This document shows, piece by piece, positions 42,651 to 54,887 of a stretch of DNA of 64,000 nucleotides. How positions within the stretch are numbered: the stretch's first letter is position 1; every line of letters begins with the position of its first letter. Under the pieces are notes generated by a model. The model was not told the DNA's origin and made no database searches. It saw only the letters and a list, made by a program, of their open reading frames with translations. A program made the position numbers and the translations under genes. This stretch comes from Arachis hypogaea (Eukaryota; Streptophyta; Magnoliopsida; Fabales; Fabaceae): the NCBI RefSeq assembly GCF_003086295.3, contig NC_092047.1, positions 63,902,054-63,966,053 of the forward strand. The letters are read 5' to 3'.

Positions 42651-43732
42651 TGTAACACCCCAATTACCCTAAACCTTACCTCTAGCCGTAAAGCAAAAGT
42701 TAATCAGAGGTTACGACAGTCCTAAGGCTTATACATATTTATATATATAGAAGAAAATAATATAATCTAGAAGCCTGATGAAGGATATAGCTCAAGGACA
42801 GAGTTACAAAAGCGTGAAACGTTCACACGAAGCTAACGCATAAGATACAAGGTATAGGTATAAGGGAATAAAACATATATAAATATAAGAACATAATAAT
42901 CATAGAGAACTAGCCGCAGCTTGCGGAGTTTAAGCCGACTAGTTACAAATAGAAGGATACGAAGTTCTAGAATTAAAACAGCTTATACAACCTATCTCTC
43001 AAATAAGCCTCTAAGGCCATAAAGATAAATATTCAAAAGGTGGGAGACTACTATGACGAAAGTAAAATAGAAATAAACAAGGAATGAACCATACTCCGCT
43101 CTGTCACCATATCTGCAATCTCACCGACGTAGATTACAACCTGCATCTAAAAAAGCAACAACAAAGTATAGAATGAGAACCGGAGGCTCTCAGTATGGTA
43201 ACAGTGCCCAATGATGTAAGATGTAAGGCTCCGGGACGTCGAAGGCAATCCTAGAACTTCACATCACTTAATGATATTCAAGCTTAGAACAAAATAAATA
43301 AAAGAACTTAAACCATAAACCAGGGTTATCTAAACTTAGGGGGATTCTAACTAACACTAATCACACCGCTGTATCCCACAGCCTTCACCAACCTTACCTC
43401 CGTGCGATCCCATCGCCACCGCCTACCTAACCTCCCCAGCACCAAACAATCACAATTAATGCAAACAAATAAAACACAAGTAGAAGCATATAAAGCAAGT
43501 AGTTCAAGTAAGCAAATAGGCATGTTATACAATTAGGAAAACTCACGTAATCAAAACAAACAAGCATATAAAAGATGCATATGATGAATGCCTATCCTAT
43601 TAGCTCGTGATATCACTTGTCGGTCCATAAATGCCAACCCGACACATCCTTTCGGATATTGCTTTTCTGCCACACCCATGAATATAGTGTCGGGCACATT
43701 CTATTGACCCACAGATATTGTGTCGGGCACAC
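42651..43732 (+). repeat. second T-type LTR fragment
   Basis: Starts TGTAACACCCCAATTACCC and is interrupted at 43733 by the A4 LTR. Near its cut end GTGTCGGGCAC occurs twice, and the inverse CCCGACAC once (43635-43732). The start resembles chromovirus-type LTRs. Confidence 0.5.
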
Positions 43733-45282
43733 TGATGAGCGGATAATTTATACGCTTTTTGGCATTATTTTTAGGTAGTTTTTAGTAAAATTTAGTTAGT
43801 TTTTACTATGTTTTTATTAGTTTTTATGCAAAATTCACATTTCTGGACTTTACTATGAGTTTGTGTGTTTTTCTGTGATTTCAGGTATTTTCTGGCTGAA
43901 ATTGAGGGACCTGAGCAAAAATCTGATTCAGAGGCTGAAAAAGGACTGCAGATGCTGTTGGATTCTGACCTCCCTGCACTCGAAATGGATTTTCTGGAGC
44001 TACAGAAACCCAATTGGTGCACTCTCAATTGAGTTGGAAATTAGACATCCAGGGCTTTCCAGCAATATATAATAATCCATACTTTGCCCGAATTTTGATG
44101 ACGCAAACTAGCGTTTAAACGCCAACTTCCTGCCCTATTCTGAAGTTAAACGCCAGAAACAGGTTACAAACCAGAGTTAAACACCACAAACAGGATGTAA
44201 CCTGGCGTTTAACTCCAAGAGAAGCCTCTACACGTGTAAAGCTCAATGCTCAGCCCAAGCACACACCAAGTGGGCCCCGGAAGTAGATTTCTGCACTATC
44301 TATCTTAGTTTACTCATTTTCTGTAAACCTAGGTCACTAGTTTAGTATAAAAACTACTTTTAGAGACTTACTATGTATCTCATAACATTTTTACACTTCA
44401 CATTGTATTTCTGATGGCATGAGTCTCTAAACCCCATGGTTGGGGGTGAGGAGCTCTGCTGTGTTTCGATGAATTAATGCAATTACTACTATTTTTCATT
44501 CAATCACGCTTGTTTCTATTCTAAGATATTCACTCGCACTTCACCTTGATGAATGTGATGATCCATGACACTCATCATCATTCTCACCTATGAACGCGTG
44601 CCTGACAACTACCTCCGTTCTATCTGCACTAGCTTGAGTGTGTATTTCTTAGCCTCCTGGTTAACGATCAGAGTCTTCGTGGTATAGGCTAGAATTATTG
44701 GCAGCCATTCCTGAGATCCGGAAAGTCTAAACCTTGTCTGTGGTATTCCGAGTAGGATCTGGGAAGGGATGACTATGACGAGCTTAAAACTCGCGAGTGT
44801 TGGGCGTAGTGACAGACACAAAAGAATCAATGGATTCTATTCCAACATAAGTGAGAACCGACAGATGATTAGCCATGCGGTGACAGCGCATTTGGACCAT
44901 TTTCACTGAGAGGACGGATGGTAGCCATTGACAACGATGATCCACCAACATACAGCTTGCCATGGAAGGAGACCTGCGTGCGTGAAGAAGAAGACAGTAG
45001 GAAAGCAGAGATTCAGAAGACAGAGCATCTCCAAAACCTCAATCTGTTCTCTATTACTGCATAACAAGTATTTTTTATTTTATGTTAATTTCTTTTTATA
45101 AACCCAACCATTTTTATTATTAATTTCCTGACTAAGAACTACAAAATAACCATAGCTTGCTTCAAGCCGACAATCTCCGTGGGATCGACCTTTACTCACG
45201 TAAGGTATTACTTGGACGACCCAGTGCACTTGCTGGTTAGTGGTACGAGTTGTGAAAAGTGTGATTTACAATTCGTGCACCA
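43733..45282 (+). repeat. 5' LTR of A4
   Basis: 1550 bp, TGATGAGCGGATAA to GTGCACCA. TATA box TATAAAA at 44346-44352. Palindrome cores at 44110, 44142, 44173 and 44204 (steps 32, 31, 31) lie 140-235 bp upstream. Confidence 0.92.
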
Positions 45283-45288
45283 TGTTTT

Positions 45289-45306
45289 TGGCACCGTTGC
45301 TGGGGA
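45289..45306 (+). other. primer binding site of A4
   Basis: TGGCACCGTTGCTGGGGA, two changes from the A1 site, six bases after the LTR. Confidence 0.85.
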
Positions 45307-46030
45307 TTGTTCGAGTTTGGAAAACTGGCGGTTTATTTTGTTGATTAGATTAGGAAAAATTTATCTTTTTAGTTTAGAGTCACTATAATTGCGTCTTCTA
45401 TTATTGATTTTTGTTGAAACTCTTTTTTAATCCTTATTTTCTTTTTTAAATTTTTTTCAAAAATTTTTTATAAACTAATAATTAAGTTTTTCTGTTTGAG
45501 TTAAGTTTCATATTTTAAGTTTGGTGTCCTTTGTTTTTCTGTTTTCTTAAAAATTTTTCAAAAGTTGTTCTTAGCGTTCATCGTGATATTCAAAGTTTTC
45601 CTATTTGTTTCCTTTGTTTTGATCTAAAAATTTAAGTTTGGTGTCATTTTTACTGTTTTTCTCTTTCTTCATTAAATTCAAAAAAATCTTTTCTCTTTAT
45701 TTTAATTAATTTTTGAATTTTCCTTTAAAAATTCAGATTTTTATTTTAAAACTTTTTATTCTGTCTTATCTTAGTTTTGAAATTTCAAAATTCAAAATCT
45801 TTTTCGAAAATCATATCCAAAGTTTTTCAAATCTTCATAATTAAGTAATTATTTTAGTTTTCAAATTTATTTTTCTCTTAGTTTTCGAAATTTATATTTT
45901 AATTTCTAATTATTTTATTTTATCTTATTATTTTCATTTATTTTTAACTATTCGGTTTGTTTCTACTTAAATAAAATAAAAACAAAAATATACTTTATTT
46001 GCAATTCATATCAATTCCCTTTTATCCATC
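45307..46030 (+). other. A4 leader
   Basis: T-rich, non-coding, with TTTAAGTTTGGTGTC-type copies near 45517 and 45636, matching the A1 leader in arrangement. Confidence 0.6.
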
Positions 46031-47907
46031 ATGGACCTAAATGGAAATGAACAGTCCAGAAGGACTCTGGGGTCATATGCTAACCCCATTACTGCTGCAT
46101 ATGGGAGTAGCATCTGTATACCTCTCATCAAAGCAAGCAGTTTTAAGCTAAATCCTCAGCTCATTGTGATGGTGCAGCAAAATTGCCAGTATTCTGGTCT
46201 TCCACAGGAAGAACCTACTGAGTTTTTGGCACAGTACATGACAAGGAAGTAGATCAGGATGTCTACAGATTATTACTGTTTCTATTTGCTGTAAAAGATC
46301 AAGCTAAGAGGTGGTTAAATAACCAACCTACAGCAAGCATAAGAACATAAAAACAATTATCAGACAAATTCCTGAATCAATATTTCCCTCCAAAAAGGAT
46401 GACACAGCTAAGGTTGGACATCCAAGGCTTTAAACAAGAGGATGATGAATCCCTTTATAACGCCTGAGAGAGGTACAGAGGGATGCTAAGGAAATACCCC
46501 TCTGAAATGTTTTCAGAGTGGGTGCAATTAGACATCTTCTATTACAGGCTTACAGAAAAAGCTCAGATATCTCTAGACCACTCCACTGGTGGATCTATAC
46601 ACATGAGAAAGACTATTGAAGAGGCTTAAGAGCTTATCGATATAGTTGCTAGAAATCAGCATCTGTACATAAGTAATGAGTCCTCCATGAAAGAAGAAGC
46701 TAAGGCAGTATCAACTTACTTTAGTCCTCAGGAACAAGTTGCTGAACTCAATCAACAACTATCTTCTATAACAAGGCAGTTAGCAGAACTTAAGGAGATG
46801 CTACAAGAAACCGAAAATGCTAACAAGGATATGGAATCACAATTGAATCAGACAAAACAGAAATTATCAAAACAGATAACAGAGGAGTGCCAAGCAGTTC
46901 AATTAAGAAGTGGAAAAACATTAAATATCTCAACTCAAAGCAGCAGAAAGCTAAGAGAAGAACAGCTGACAGAGGATGAGTAACCTGCTACCCAAAATCC
47001 CTCTGAGGATAGTAAGAGCCTAGAGAGGAATAAGTCTGGCGTTCAAACGCCAGAAACGAGTGAAAAACTGGCGTTAAACGCCCAATCCATGTCCAGTTCT
47101 AGCGTTCAAACACCAAAAAAGGGTAGGAATCTGGCGTCAAACGCCCAATCCATGTCCAGTTCTGGCGTTCAAATGCCAATGAGGGATCAGACACCTGCAA
47201 GTGCTGATAATAACTCCCTCAAGAAGGCTTCTCAACCTGCCTCTATAGGAAATAAACCTACAGCAACTAAGGTTGAAGAATATAAAGTCAAAATGCCTTA
47301 TCCTCAGAAACTCCGCCAAGCAGAACAGGATAAACAATTTGCCCACTTTACAGAATACCTCAGGACTCTTGAAATAAAGATTCCATTTGCAGAGGCACTT
47401 GAGCAAATACCCTCTTATGCTAAGTTCATGAAAGAGATCTTAAGTCATAAGAAGGATTGGAGAGAAACAGAAAAAGTTTTTCTCACTAAAGAATGCAGTG
47501 TAGTCATCATAACAAGCTTACCAGAAAAGCTTAAGGATCACAGAAGATTTATGATACCATGCACATTAGAGGGTACTTGTACCAAGACAGCTCTATGTGA
47601 CCTTGTGGCAAGTATCAATCTAATCCCTGCATCCACTATCAGAAAGTTTGGCTTGACTGAAGAGGTCAAACCAACCCGGATATGTCTTCAACTTGCTGAT
47701 GGCTCCATTAAATATCCATCAGGCATAATTGAGGACATGATTGTCAATGTTGGGCCATTTGCCTTTCCCACTGACTTTGTAGTGCTGGAAATGGAGGAGC
47801 ACAAGAGTGCAACTCTCATTCTAGGAAGACCTTTCCTAGCAACTGGACGAACCCTCATTGATGTCCAAAAAGGGAAAGTGACCTTGAGAGTCAATGAGGA
47901 TGAGTTC
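46031..47907 (+). pseudogene. gag-protease part of A4
   Basis: Starts MDLNGNEQS, close to the A1 start. A deletion after LAQY shifts the frame; further stops fall in the Gag core (for example after SIRT and in LYNA*ERY). An open coiled-coil-like stretch follows (46687-46983), then the palindrome linker, then an open linker-protease segment (47089-47907). The protease signature reads CDLVASINLIP, with the usual Gly replaced by Val, which would disable it. The frame is cut by D5 at 47907. Confidence 0.88.
47036..47180 (+). repeat. phased palindromes in the A4 gag-protease linker
   Basis: Cores at 47038, 47070, 47101, 47133 and 47164: steps 32, 31, 32, 31. They occupy the same place in the protein as the A1 array. 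Confidence 0.8.
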
Positions 47908-49836
47908 TGATGACATGTCACCCTATCATGTTTTTCTATGCTTTTTCATACAAGAAATTAATGATTTGTGCTTAAATATTGAATGCTTTTGTACTTAATT
48001 AGTATATTTCTTTGATCTTTTAATTTTATAAATCATGTAGGAAATAAGAAGAAAAAGAAGCAAAGAAGCACAAAATAAGCTAAAAAGGAGAAAAAAAGAG
48101 CTTTGGGGAACACTTTGAAGTTGGAGCACACTTTGGAGCCTTAGGCCACGCTTTTAAAAGCGTGGCCCATGACCAAATAAAAGGAAAATAGGCAATCAGC
48201 ATACAAAGCTCAGCTCTCCAAGTGAGCTGAGCATTACCCTGATGCAAAGATGAGCTTAGAAGCAAAATTTTCGCTAAGTTAAAATCTGGGCACTCACAGC
48301 ATGACCATGCCTCCTTCAAAGGGCTATAACTTGAGCTACAGATGTCCGATTGATGTGCTTCCAGTTGCGTTGGAAAGCTGACATTTAGTTCCAACGATGT
48401 ATGGCAACCCATATTTGGCATGAAATTGAGGCACGAACGAAATGCATCTTTAAGGGCTAAAAATAAGTAAAAATAGACCAAAGTGCCACCACCAAGATTC
48501 GAAGAAGGAGCCTCACTCCAAGGCAAAGAGGCGCTTCTAATAGCGCTCACTTAGAGAGCGCTGTGCTCACTTGGAGAGCTTTGTCATGTTTTTCTTCATG
48601 AAAAATCAAGGAAAATTGCTCCCCAAATGCTTTCACCAAGGCTTGAACTTGGGACCTCCCCTTGGAAGCTCCAATGCTCAGCTCACTTGGAGAGCTGAGC
48701 GCTACTCATGGTGCATCCCACAACCATTTGACACAGACCAAGGAAGGAGCGCGCAACATGTGACACGGTCAGGGAAGCAAGACATGCGCACAAGGCCCCA
48801 ATGCTCAGCTCACCTTGTGAGCTGAGCATCCTCCTGGGAGCAAATTCACTCATGGGCCAAAATTCAACCAAAATTCCATTTAAATTCAATTCCTCTCCAA
48901 ATTGAATCAAGGCCAACCAAACAAATTTCTCCTCAAATCCAAAGCAAGCAAAGCCCACGTCATCACTCAAAGGCACAAGGATTAACTAGATTAGGAATTT
49001 CATCTAATTGTAATTTATTTTTCATTTCAATTTTATTTTCACTTTGTAAAGCCTATATAAAGGCATCAATTTCATCTCGTTAGGGAGCTCGAGGAGAAAA
49101 GAGGCTAGCTCCAATAGGGAGTTGTGCACTCTTTAGTTTTCATTTTGCTTTCTTTCTTAGTTTTCTTTTCTGTTTTGAAATTTTGGATTGAGATTGGAAG
49201 GAATTCTGTTTTCATTCTCCATCTGCAACGTCTCTTGTTTTTCTTCTGCAATTTACTTTTATATTTTCATTTTGCAATTGTTCTTGTTGGATCAAGGAAG
49301 GATTTGAGATCTAGACTTGTTTTCTAGTCTCTTCCACTCCTGAGATCTTCAACATCCTTTTAAATTGCTGCAAATTAAGCATTGCTTTTCTGTCTTTAAA
49401 ATTCTTCAAGGCATTTTACTCTTCTGTTTAGATCTGTTGCATGATTTTGCATCTTTTACTTCTCTGTTTGATTGCTATTTACACTTTCCTGTTAAATTTT
49501 AATTTCCAGCACCCACTCTCCTTTATATTTCATGCAATTTACATTTCTTGTCATTTAAGATTCTTGCAATTTACATTTCTTGCTCTTTAAGTTTCTGTCC
49601 AATTTACTTTCTGCAATTTATAATTTCTTGTCATTTACTTTCTGCTGCTTCAATTGTCACTCAAATCACTCAATGTTAGCTTGACTAAACTAATAACCCA
49701 CTAAAGTTGCTTGATCCATCAATCCCTATGGGATCGACCTCACTCTAAATGAGTTTTACTACTTGATATGACCCGGTACACTTGCCGGTAAGTTTTAGGT
49801 GTTTTGGAAATTCATTTTTCCACAAAAATACCATCA
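47908..49836 (+). repeat. 5' LTR of D5
   Basis: TGATGACATG to TACCATCA. A perfect 24-bp palindrome at 48144-48167 (GGCCACGCTTTT plus its complement). A 29-bp inverted repeat at 48801-48829 with 13-base arms (ATGCTCAGCTCAC) around CTT. TATA box TATATAAA at 49054-49061. Confidence 0.93.
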
Positions 49837-49842
49837 AGTTTT

Positions 49843-49860
49843 TGGCGCCGTTGCCGGGGA
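49843..49860 (+). other. primer binding site of D5
   Basis: TGGCGCCGTTGCCGGGGA, six bases after the LTR. Identical to the A1 and B2 sites. Confidence 0.9.
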
Positions 49861-50037
49861 TTGATTTAGATCAACAATGATTATGTGGGTGAGAAGTCTA
49901 GATCAAGCATTTCCTTTATTTTTGTTTTCTGTTTTAGATTGAAACCAAGGTGTTTGAGTTTTTGCCTCACTAAGAAATTCTCATCTATGATATGACTAAT
50001 TTCAATTTTCCTTGGTGTTGTGTTTTCCAAAATTCAA

Positions 50038-51256
50038 ATGGAGTTCAACTCATCTTATGATCAAAATAATTTTATGGGATATTACTCACCATCACCAATC
50101 TCTAATGGTGGCTGGGAATATCACCAAGAAAATGCCAATTCTGAGCACTCCAATTCATGGAGATTTGCTTCAGAGACACAAGATGAGCAAGAGAATCATA
50201 TGGGATACTTTCCACCACCACAAAATGATTCAAGTCATTATTCTCATGGTGGCTGGGAGTATCACCAAGGAATGAAAGAGCATCCACCCTCACGTCCCAG
50301 TTTCTCATTTGAAAGTTCTTCATCACTTGATTATGCCTCAACATAAAGTTTTCTCTAAAATCCATACAAGTCATCTCATCAATCACACAACTCATTCCAT
50401 ACCCCTCAACAGAACTTCACCACAACACATCCATGTCACCAAAACTACTCTCAACCTTCATCTCTTGAACCAGCAGATGAGGATTACCTTCAAGCCATTA
50501 AAATACATAGAAAACTCATGGAAAGATACACACAACCCCAATCCTGGAAAGAAATCCTTTTCAAGAAGATAAATGGGCCCTTAGAGCAAACAAGGGGGAA
50601 CTTAGAACCATCAAACAGTGAGGATGAAGACCAAATTGTGAGTGAGGAAGTGGAAAAACAAGAACAAAAGGTCCCTGTTGCAAGTGAAATTGCAATAAAG
50701 GATGAGGGACATGAGCCAAGGATTTTATATTCACAGAAGCTAATTGAGGTGATAGAGGAACATGAAATTTCCCTCCCAAAGGAATTAATGGAAAATCATG
50801 AAGAAAAAATGGAGGAAGATACTCAAAAGAATTCACACTCAAGTAAAGTAGAGAAGTGCACAGAGGAAGAGCAGGGAACCACCAATATAAGAGGCTCTTG
50901 ATGAAAAGAAGACTCCAACAATCACACAACCACCAAGACTTGGATTCAAGGAAGTGAAGGCAATTAACAAAAGCACCAAGAAGAGGATTGTGACCAAGCT
51001 ACCATGGACAACATTCAAGAGGAGGTCAACCACAAGCAATCCAACCCCTGGACCAATAGCAAGCAAGCTCAATCAAGCCATGTACAAAAGAAAGCTTGCT
51101 GAGAAGAAACCAAGACAGGGGGCAATAGCTGAATCTTCTCCTCCCTTGAAGTCATTCCTCTTAACAAACTGGAAGAAGAGGAAGAAAGTGAACAACATGT
51201 CAACCGTAGGTATAATTTCTCTTCTCTGCTTTGTTTTCGTTCTTTGTTTTGTTTAA
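50038..51256 (+). pseudogene. single ORF of D5, function unknown
   Basis: I start at MEFNSSYDQ because the preceding part of the open frame lies in leader-like sequence. The frame contains GGWEYHQE and GGWEYHQG repeats, two stop codons (50344-50346 and 50356-50358), an acidic middle part to 50901 and a frame change near 50890. After it a Lys/Arg-rich C-terminus continues (STKKRIVTK, YKRKLAEKK, NWKKRKK). I recognise no domain. The basic tail could bind nucleic acid, so a Gag-like role is possible (inference). Confidence 0.6.
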
Positions 51257-52479
51257 ATTCAATAAATTGGCATATGGTTACATTCTAAGTTTGGTGTTGC
51301 CTTGCAACAAATTGTTTTCAATCTTTTTGGATGATTGCATCAAATCAAAAATGAAAGTGACACACCAAGATTCTAAGTTTGGTGTGCCACTTATTTTTCT
51401 ATGCAATTTATTCAAGCAACACTACTTGTTTGCATAATCATAATGCCTCTGCAATTTTATTTTTCTCTTTTGGTTTAACATTTTAGTTCCTCTTTATCTT
51501 ATTCATTTACGTGTTCTTAATGCTTTCTTTTATTAACTGTGTTTGTTAATACATCACCAAGAGAGCTTTATTCATGACAAGATTCTTGGCTTGGTGATTG
51601 TATTTAACATACAACAGTTTCATTTAGTCTTATTTCAAATAAATTGACATATGATTGCATTCTAAGTTTGGTGTTGCTATGCAACAAAATTTGGTTCTAA
51701 TTCTTACAAGATACTTGCATTAATTCCAAGTGAAAGTGTCACACTAAGGTTGGTGTGCCACTTATCTTTTATGCCATGTATCGTGCACACCTTCTTATAT
51801 ATGCAATCAAAATGTCTCTGTCTCTTGTGCCTTGATTATTATCTTTAATTTTGCTTGCTTAGAACACATGTACTGCTAACATTTCATTGTGTAAGACATT
51901 CATGATACATCTTAGCCCGATAGCCATTGTTCCAATTGTTGCTTGGGGATGAGCAAGCATTCTGAGTTTGGCAAGGGAAAGAGGAAGAATAGAGGAAAAA
52001 TGACAACAATAATGAAGATGAACTACAAGGTTGTAGAGTTCCTTTTCCTCTCATTTGTTTCCAGTACTTAAATTGCATGATTGCCTTCATCTTTTCTATT
52101 TACATGTGTGTATGAATAAAGCATAGCTTGAATATTGATTTATAACATGTTGCCATGACATTATGACTACCAACTTGAGTTTTGTGAATTCAAAGCAGTA
52201 AAGTATCATGATCATAAACAAACAAGGCATTAAAGAAGAGTTTAGCATGTGCATACAAGTTTTGGAAAGCTAGTATGATTAATTGTTACTCAATTGCATT
52301 GGATTTTATTTAATTGAAGTTTTCATCTAGGACATTTTGTGAAATCTTTTGAAAATCATGAAAACCTTGAAGAAGCAAATACAATTAAAGAAAGAAAAGA
52401 AAAAGGGAAAGAATGAGAAAGTTGAAGGCTCTGAGTACCAATGGCAATTTATTTGTTAAGTACTTGTGGTGTTTATGTA

Positions 52480-52496
52480 TCAAGCCAAATGCTTGA
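52480..52496 (+). other. 3'-block hairpin, D5 copy 1
   Basis: TCAAGC-CAAAT-GCTTGA between TTTATGTA and AAACAAAACAC. Paired differences from the second copy: GC/GC here, GT/AC there. Confidence 0.6.
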
Positions 52497-52650
52497 AAAC
52501 AAAACACTTAGAAGTCAAGGCTAGGCTCAAGTGCAAAAGCACTCCCTCAAAGCTCAAGGTTCTGAGCATCAATAATTAGAGAATCAAGAAAAGAAAAGAA
52601 AAATGAGCTTAATGAAGTCCTCTAATTCAAATGCTTGTGGTGCTTATGTA

Positions 52651-52668
52651 TCAAGTGGTAATACTTGA
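52651..52668 (+). other. 3'-block hairpin, D5 copy 2
   Basis: TCAAGT-GGTAAT-ACTTGA between CTTATGTA and AAACAAAGCAT. The GGTAAT loop is shared with A3. Confidence 0.6.
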
Positions 52669-52929
52669 AAACAAAGCATTTAGAATCGTAGCTTTGTTAT
52701 TAACTCATGGGGCAAAGCACCCAAAAGGAGAAGCTAATAAGAAAAATCAAAAGCTTGTTTCAAGGAAGAAATATAAGAGAAAGATTTCATAAATTGAGCT
52801 AGATAGAAGCATCAATCATTTACATATCTTTTGTGATTGAAGCATGCTTAGAAAACTAGCTAACCATGAACATTGAGTTGCTATTCTTCTTACCTTGGAT
52901 TGTCAATCTTTAATGCATGATTCTTTTCT

Positions 52930-52964
52930 TGCTTGGGGACAAGAAAGGTTTAAGTTTGGTGCTG
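52930..52964 (+). promoter_or_regulatory. hairpin and TTTAAGTTTGGTGCTG module of D5
   Basis: Short stem CTTG-GGGA-CAAG (52932-52943) followed by TTTAAGTTTGGTGCTG and the LTR. The stem is weaker than in A1 and A3. Confidence 0.65.
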
Positions 52965-54882
52965 TGATGACATGTCACCATGTCATGTTTTTCTATGCTT
53001 TTTCATACAAGAAATTAATGATTTGTGCTTAAATATTGAATGCTTTTGTACTTAATTGGTATATTTCTTTGATCTTTTAATTTTATAAATCATGTAGGAA
53101 ATAAGAAGAAAAAGAAGCAAAGAAGCACAAAATAAGCTAAAAAGGAGAAAAAAAGAGCTTTGGGGAACACTTTGAAGTTGGAGCACACTTTGGAGCCTTA
53201 GGCCACGCTTTTAAAAGCGTGGCCCATGACCAAATAAAAGGAAAATAGGCAATCAGCATACAAAGCTCAGCTCTCCAAGTGAGCTGAGCATTACCCTGAT
53301 GCAAAGATGAGTTTGGAAGCAAAATTTTCGCTAAGTTAAAATCTGGGCGCTCACAGCATGATCATGCCTCCTTCAAAGCGCTATAACTTGAGCTACAGAT
53401 GTCCGATTGATGTGCTTCCAATTGCGTTGGAAAGCTAACATTCAGAGCTTTCCAACGATGTATGGAAACCTATTTTTGGCATGAAATTGGGGCACAAACA
53501 AAATGCATCTTTAAGGGCTAAAAATAAGCAAAAATAGACCAAAGTGCAACCACCAAGATTCGAAGAGGGAGCCTCACTCCAAGGCAAAGAGGCGCTTCTA
53601 ATAGCGCTCACTTAGAGAGCACTGTGCTCACTTGGAGAGCTTTGTCGTGTTTTTCTTCATGAAAAATCAAGGAAAATTGCTCCCCAAATGCTTTCACCAA
53701 GGCTTGAACTTGGGACCTCCCCTTGGAAGCTCTAATGCTCAGCTCACTTGGAGAGCTGAGCGCTACTCATGGTGCATCCCACAACCATTTGACACAGACC
53801 AAGGAAGGAGCGCGCAACATGTGACACGGTCAAGGAAGCAAGACATGCGCACAAGGCCCCAATGGGCCAAAATTCACTCATGGGAGCAAATTCACTCATG
53901 GGCCAAAATTCAACTAAAATTCCATTTAAATTCAATTCCTCTCCAAATTGAATCAAGGCCAACCAAACCCATTTCTCCTCAAATCCAAAGCAAGCAAAGC
54001 CCACATCATCATTCAAAGGCACAAGGATCAACTATATTAGGAATTTCATCTAATTGTAATTTGTTTTTCATTTAAATTTCATTTTCACTTTGTAAAGCCT
54101 ATATAAAGGCATCAATTCCATCTCATTAGGGAGCTCGAGGAGAAAAGAGGCTAGCTCCAATAGGGAGTTGTGCACTCTTTAGTTTTCATTTTGCTTTCTT
54201 TCTTAGTTTTCTTTTCTGTTTTGAAATTTTGGATTGAGATTGGAAGGAATTCTGTTTTCATTCTCCATCTGCAAGGTCTCTTGTTTTTCTTCTGCAATTT
54301 ACTTTTATATTTTCATTTTGCAATTGTTCTTGTTGGATCAAGGAAGGATTTGAGATCTAGACTTGTTTTCTAGTCTCTTCCACTCCTGAGATCTTCAACA
54401 TCCTTTTAAATTGCTGCAAATTAAGCATTGCTTTTCTGTCTTTAAAATTCTTCAAGGCATTTTACTCTTCTGTTTAGATCTGTTGCATGATTTTGCATCA
54501 TTTACTTCTTTGTTTGATTGCTATTTACACTTTCCTGTTAAATTTTAATTTCCAGCACCCACTCCCCTTTATATTTCATGCAATTTACATTTCTTGTCAT
54601 TTAAGATTCTTGCAATTTACATTTTTTGCTCTTTAAGTTTCTGTCCAATTTACTTTCTGCAATTTATAATTTCTTGTCATTTACTTTTTGCTGCTTCAAT
54701 TGTCACTCAAATCACTCAATGTTAGCTTGACTAAACTAATCACCCACTAAAGTTGCTTGATCCATCAATCCCTGTGGGATCGACCTCACTCTAAGTGAGT
54801 TTTACTACTTGATAGGACCCGGTATACTTGCTGGTAAGTTTTAGGTGTTTTGGAAATTCATTTTTCCACAAAAATACCATCA
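52965..54882 (+). repeat. 3' LTR of D5
   Basis: Nearly identical to 47908-49836, with the 24-bp palindrome at 53201-53224 and TATATAAA at 54100-54107. It lacks the 29-bp inverted repeat found at 48801-48829 of the other LTR. Confidence 0.93.
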
Positions 54883-54887
54883 AGTTC

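Larger units (their letters stand above)
51257..52929 (+). other. 3' non-coding block of D5
   Basis: Contains several CTAAGTTTGGTGT-type copies (51284, 51374, 51660, 51744), as a duplicated segment 51280-51430 / 51655-51800. Also a module-like TTGCT-AGCAA hairpin near 51939 followed by GAGTTTGG, and two copies of the TTTATGTATC hairpin (52480-52496 and 52651-52668). No gene seen. Confidence 0.65.
47908..54882 (+). mobile_element. D5, complete non-autonomous LTR element
   Basis: LTRs 47908-49836 (1929 bp) and 52965-54882 (1918 bp), internal region about 3.1 kb, flanked by a perfect AGTTC duplication (47903-47907 and 54883-54887). The A4 frame resumes after it. It has a primer site and a hairpin module but no recognisable protease, polymerase or integrase, only one decayed ORF. 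A large non-autonomous derivative type. Confidence 0.93.
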
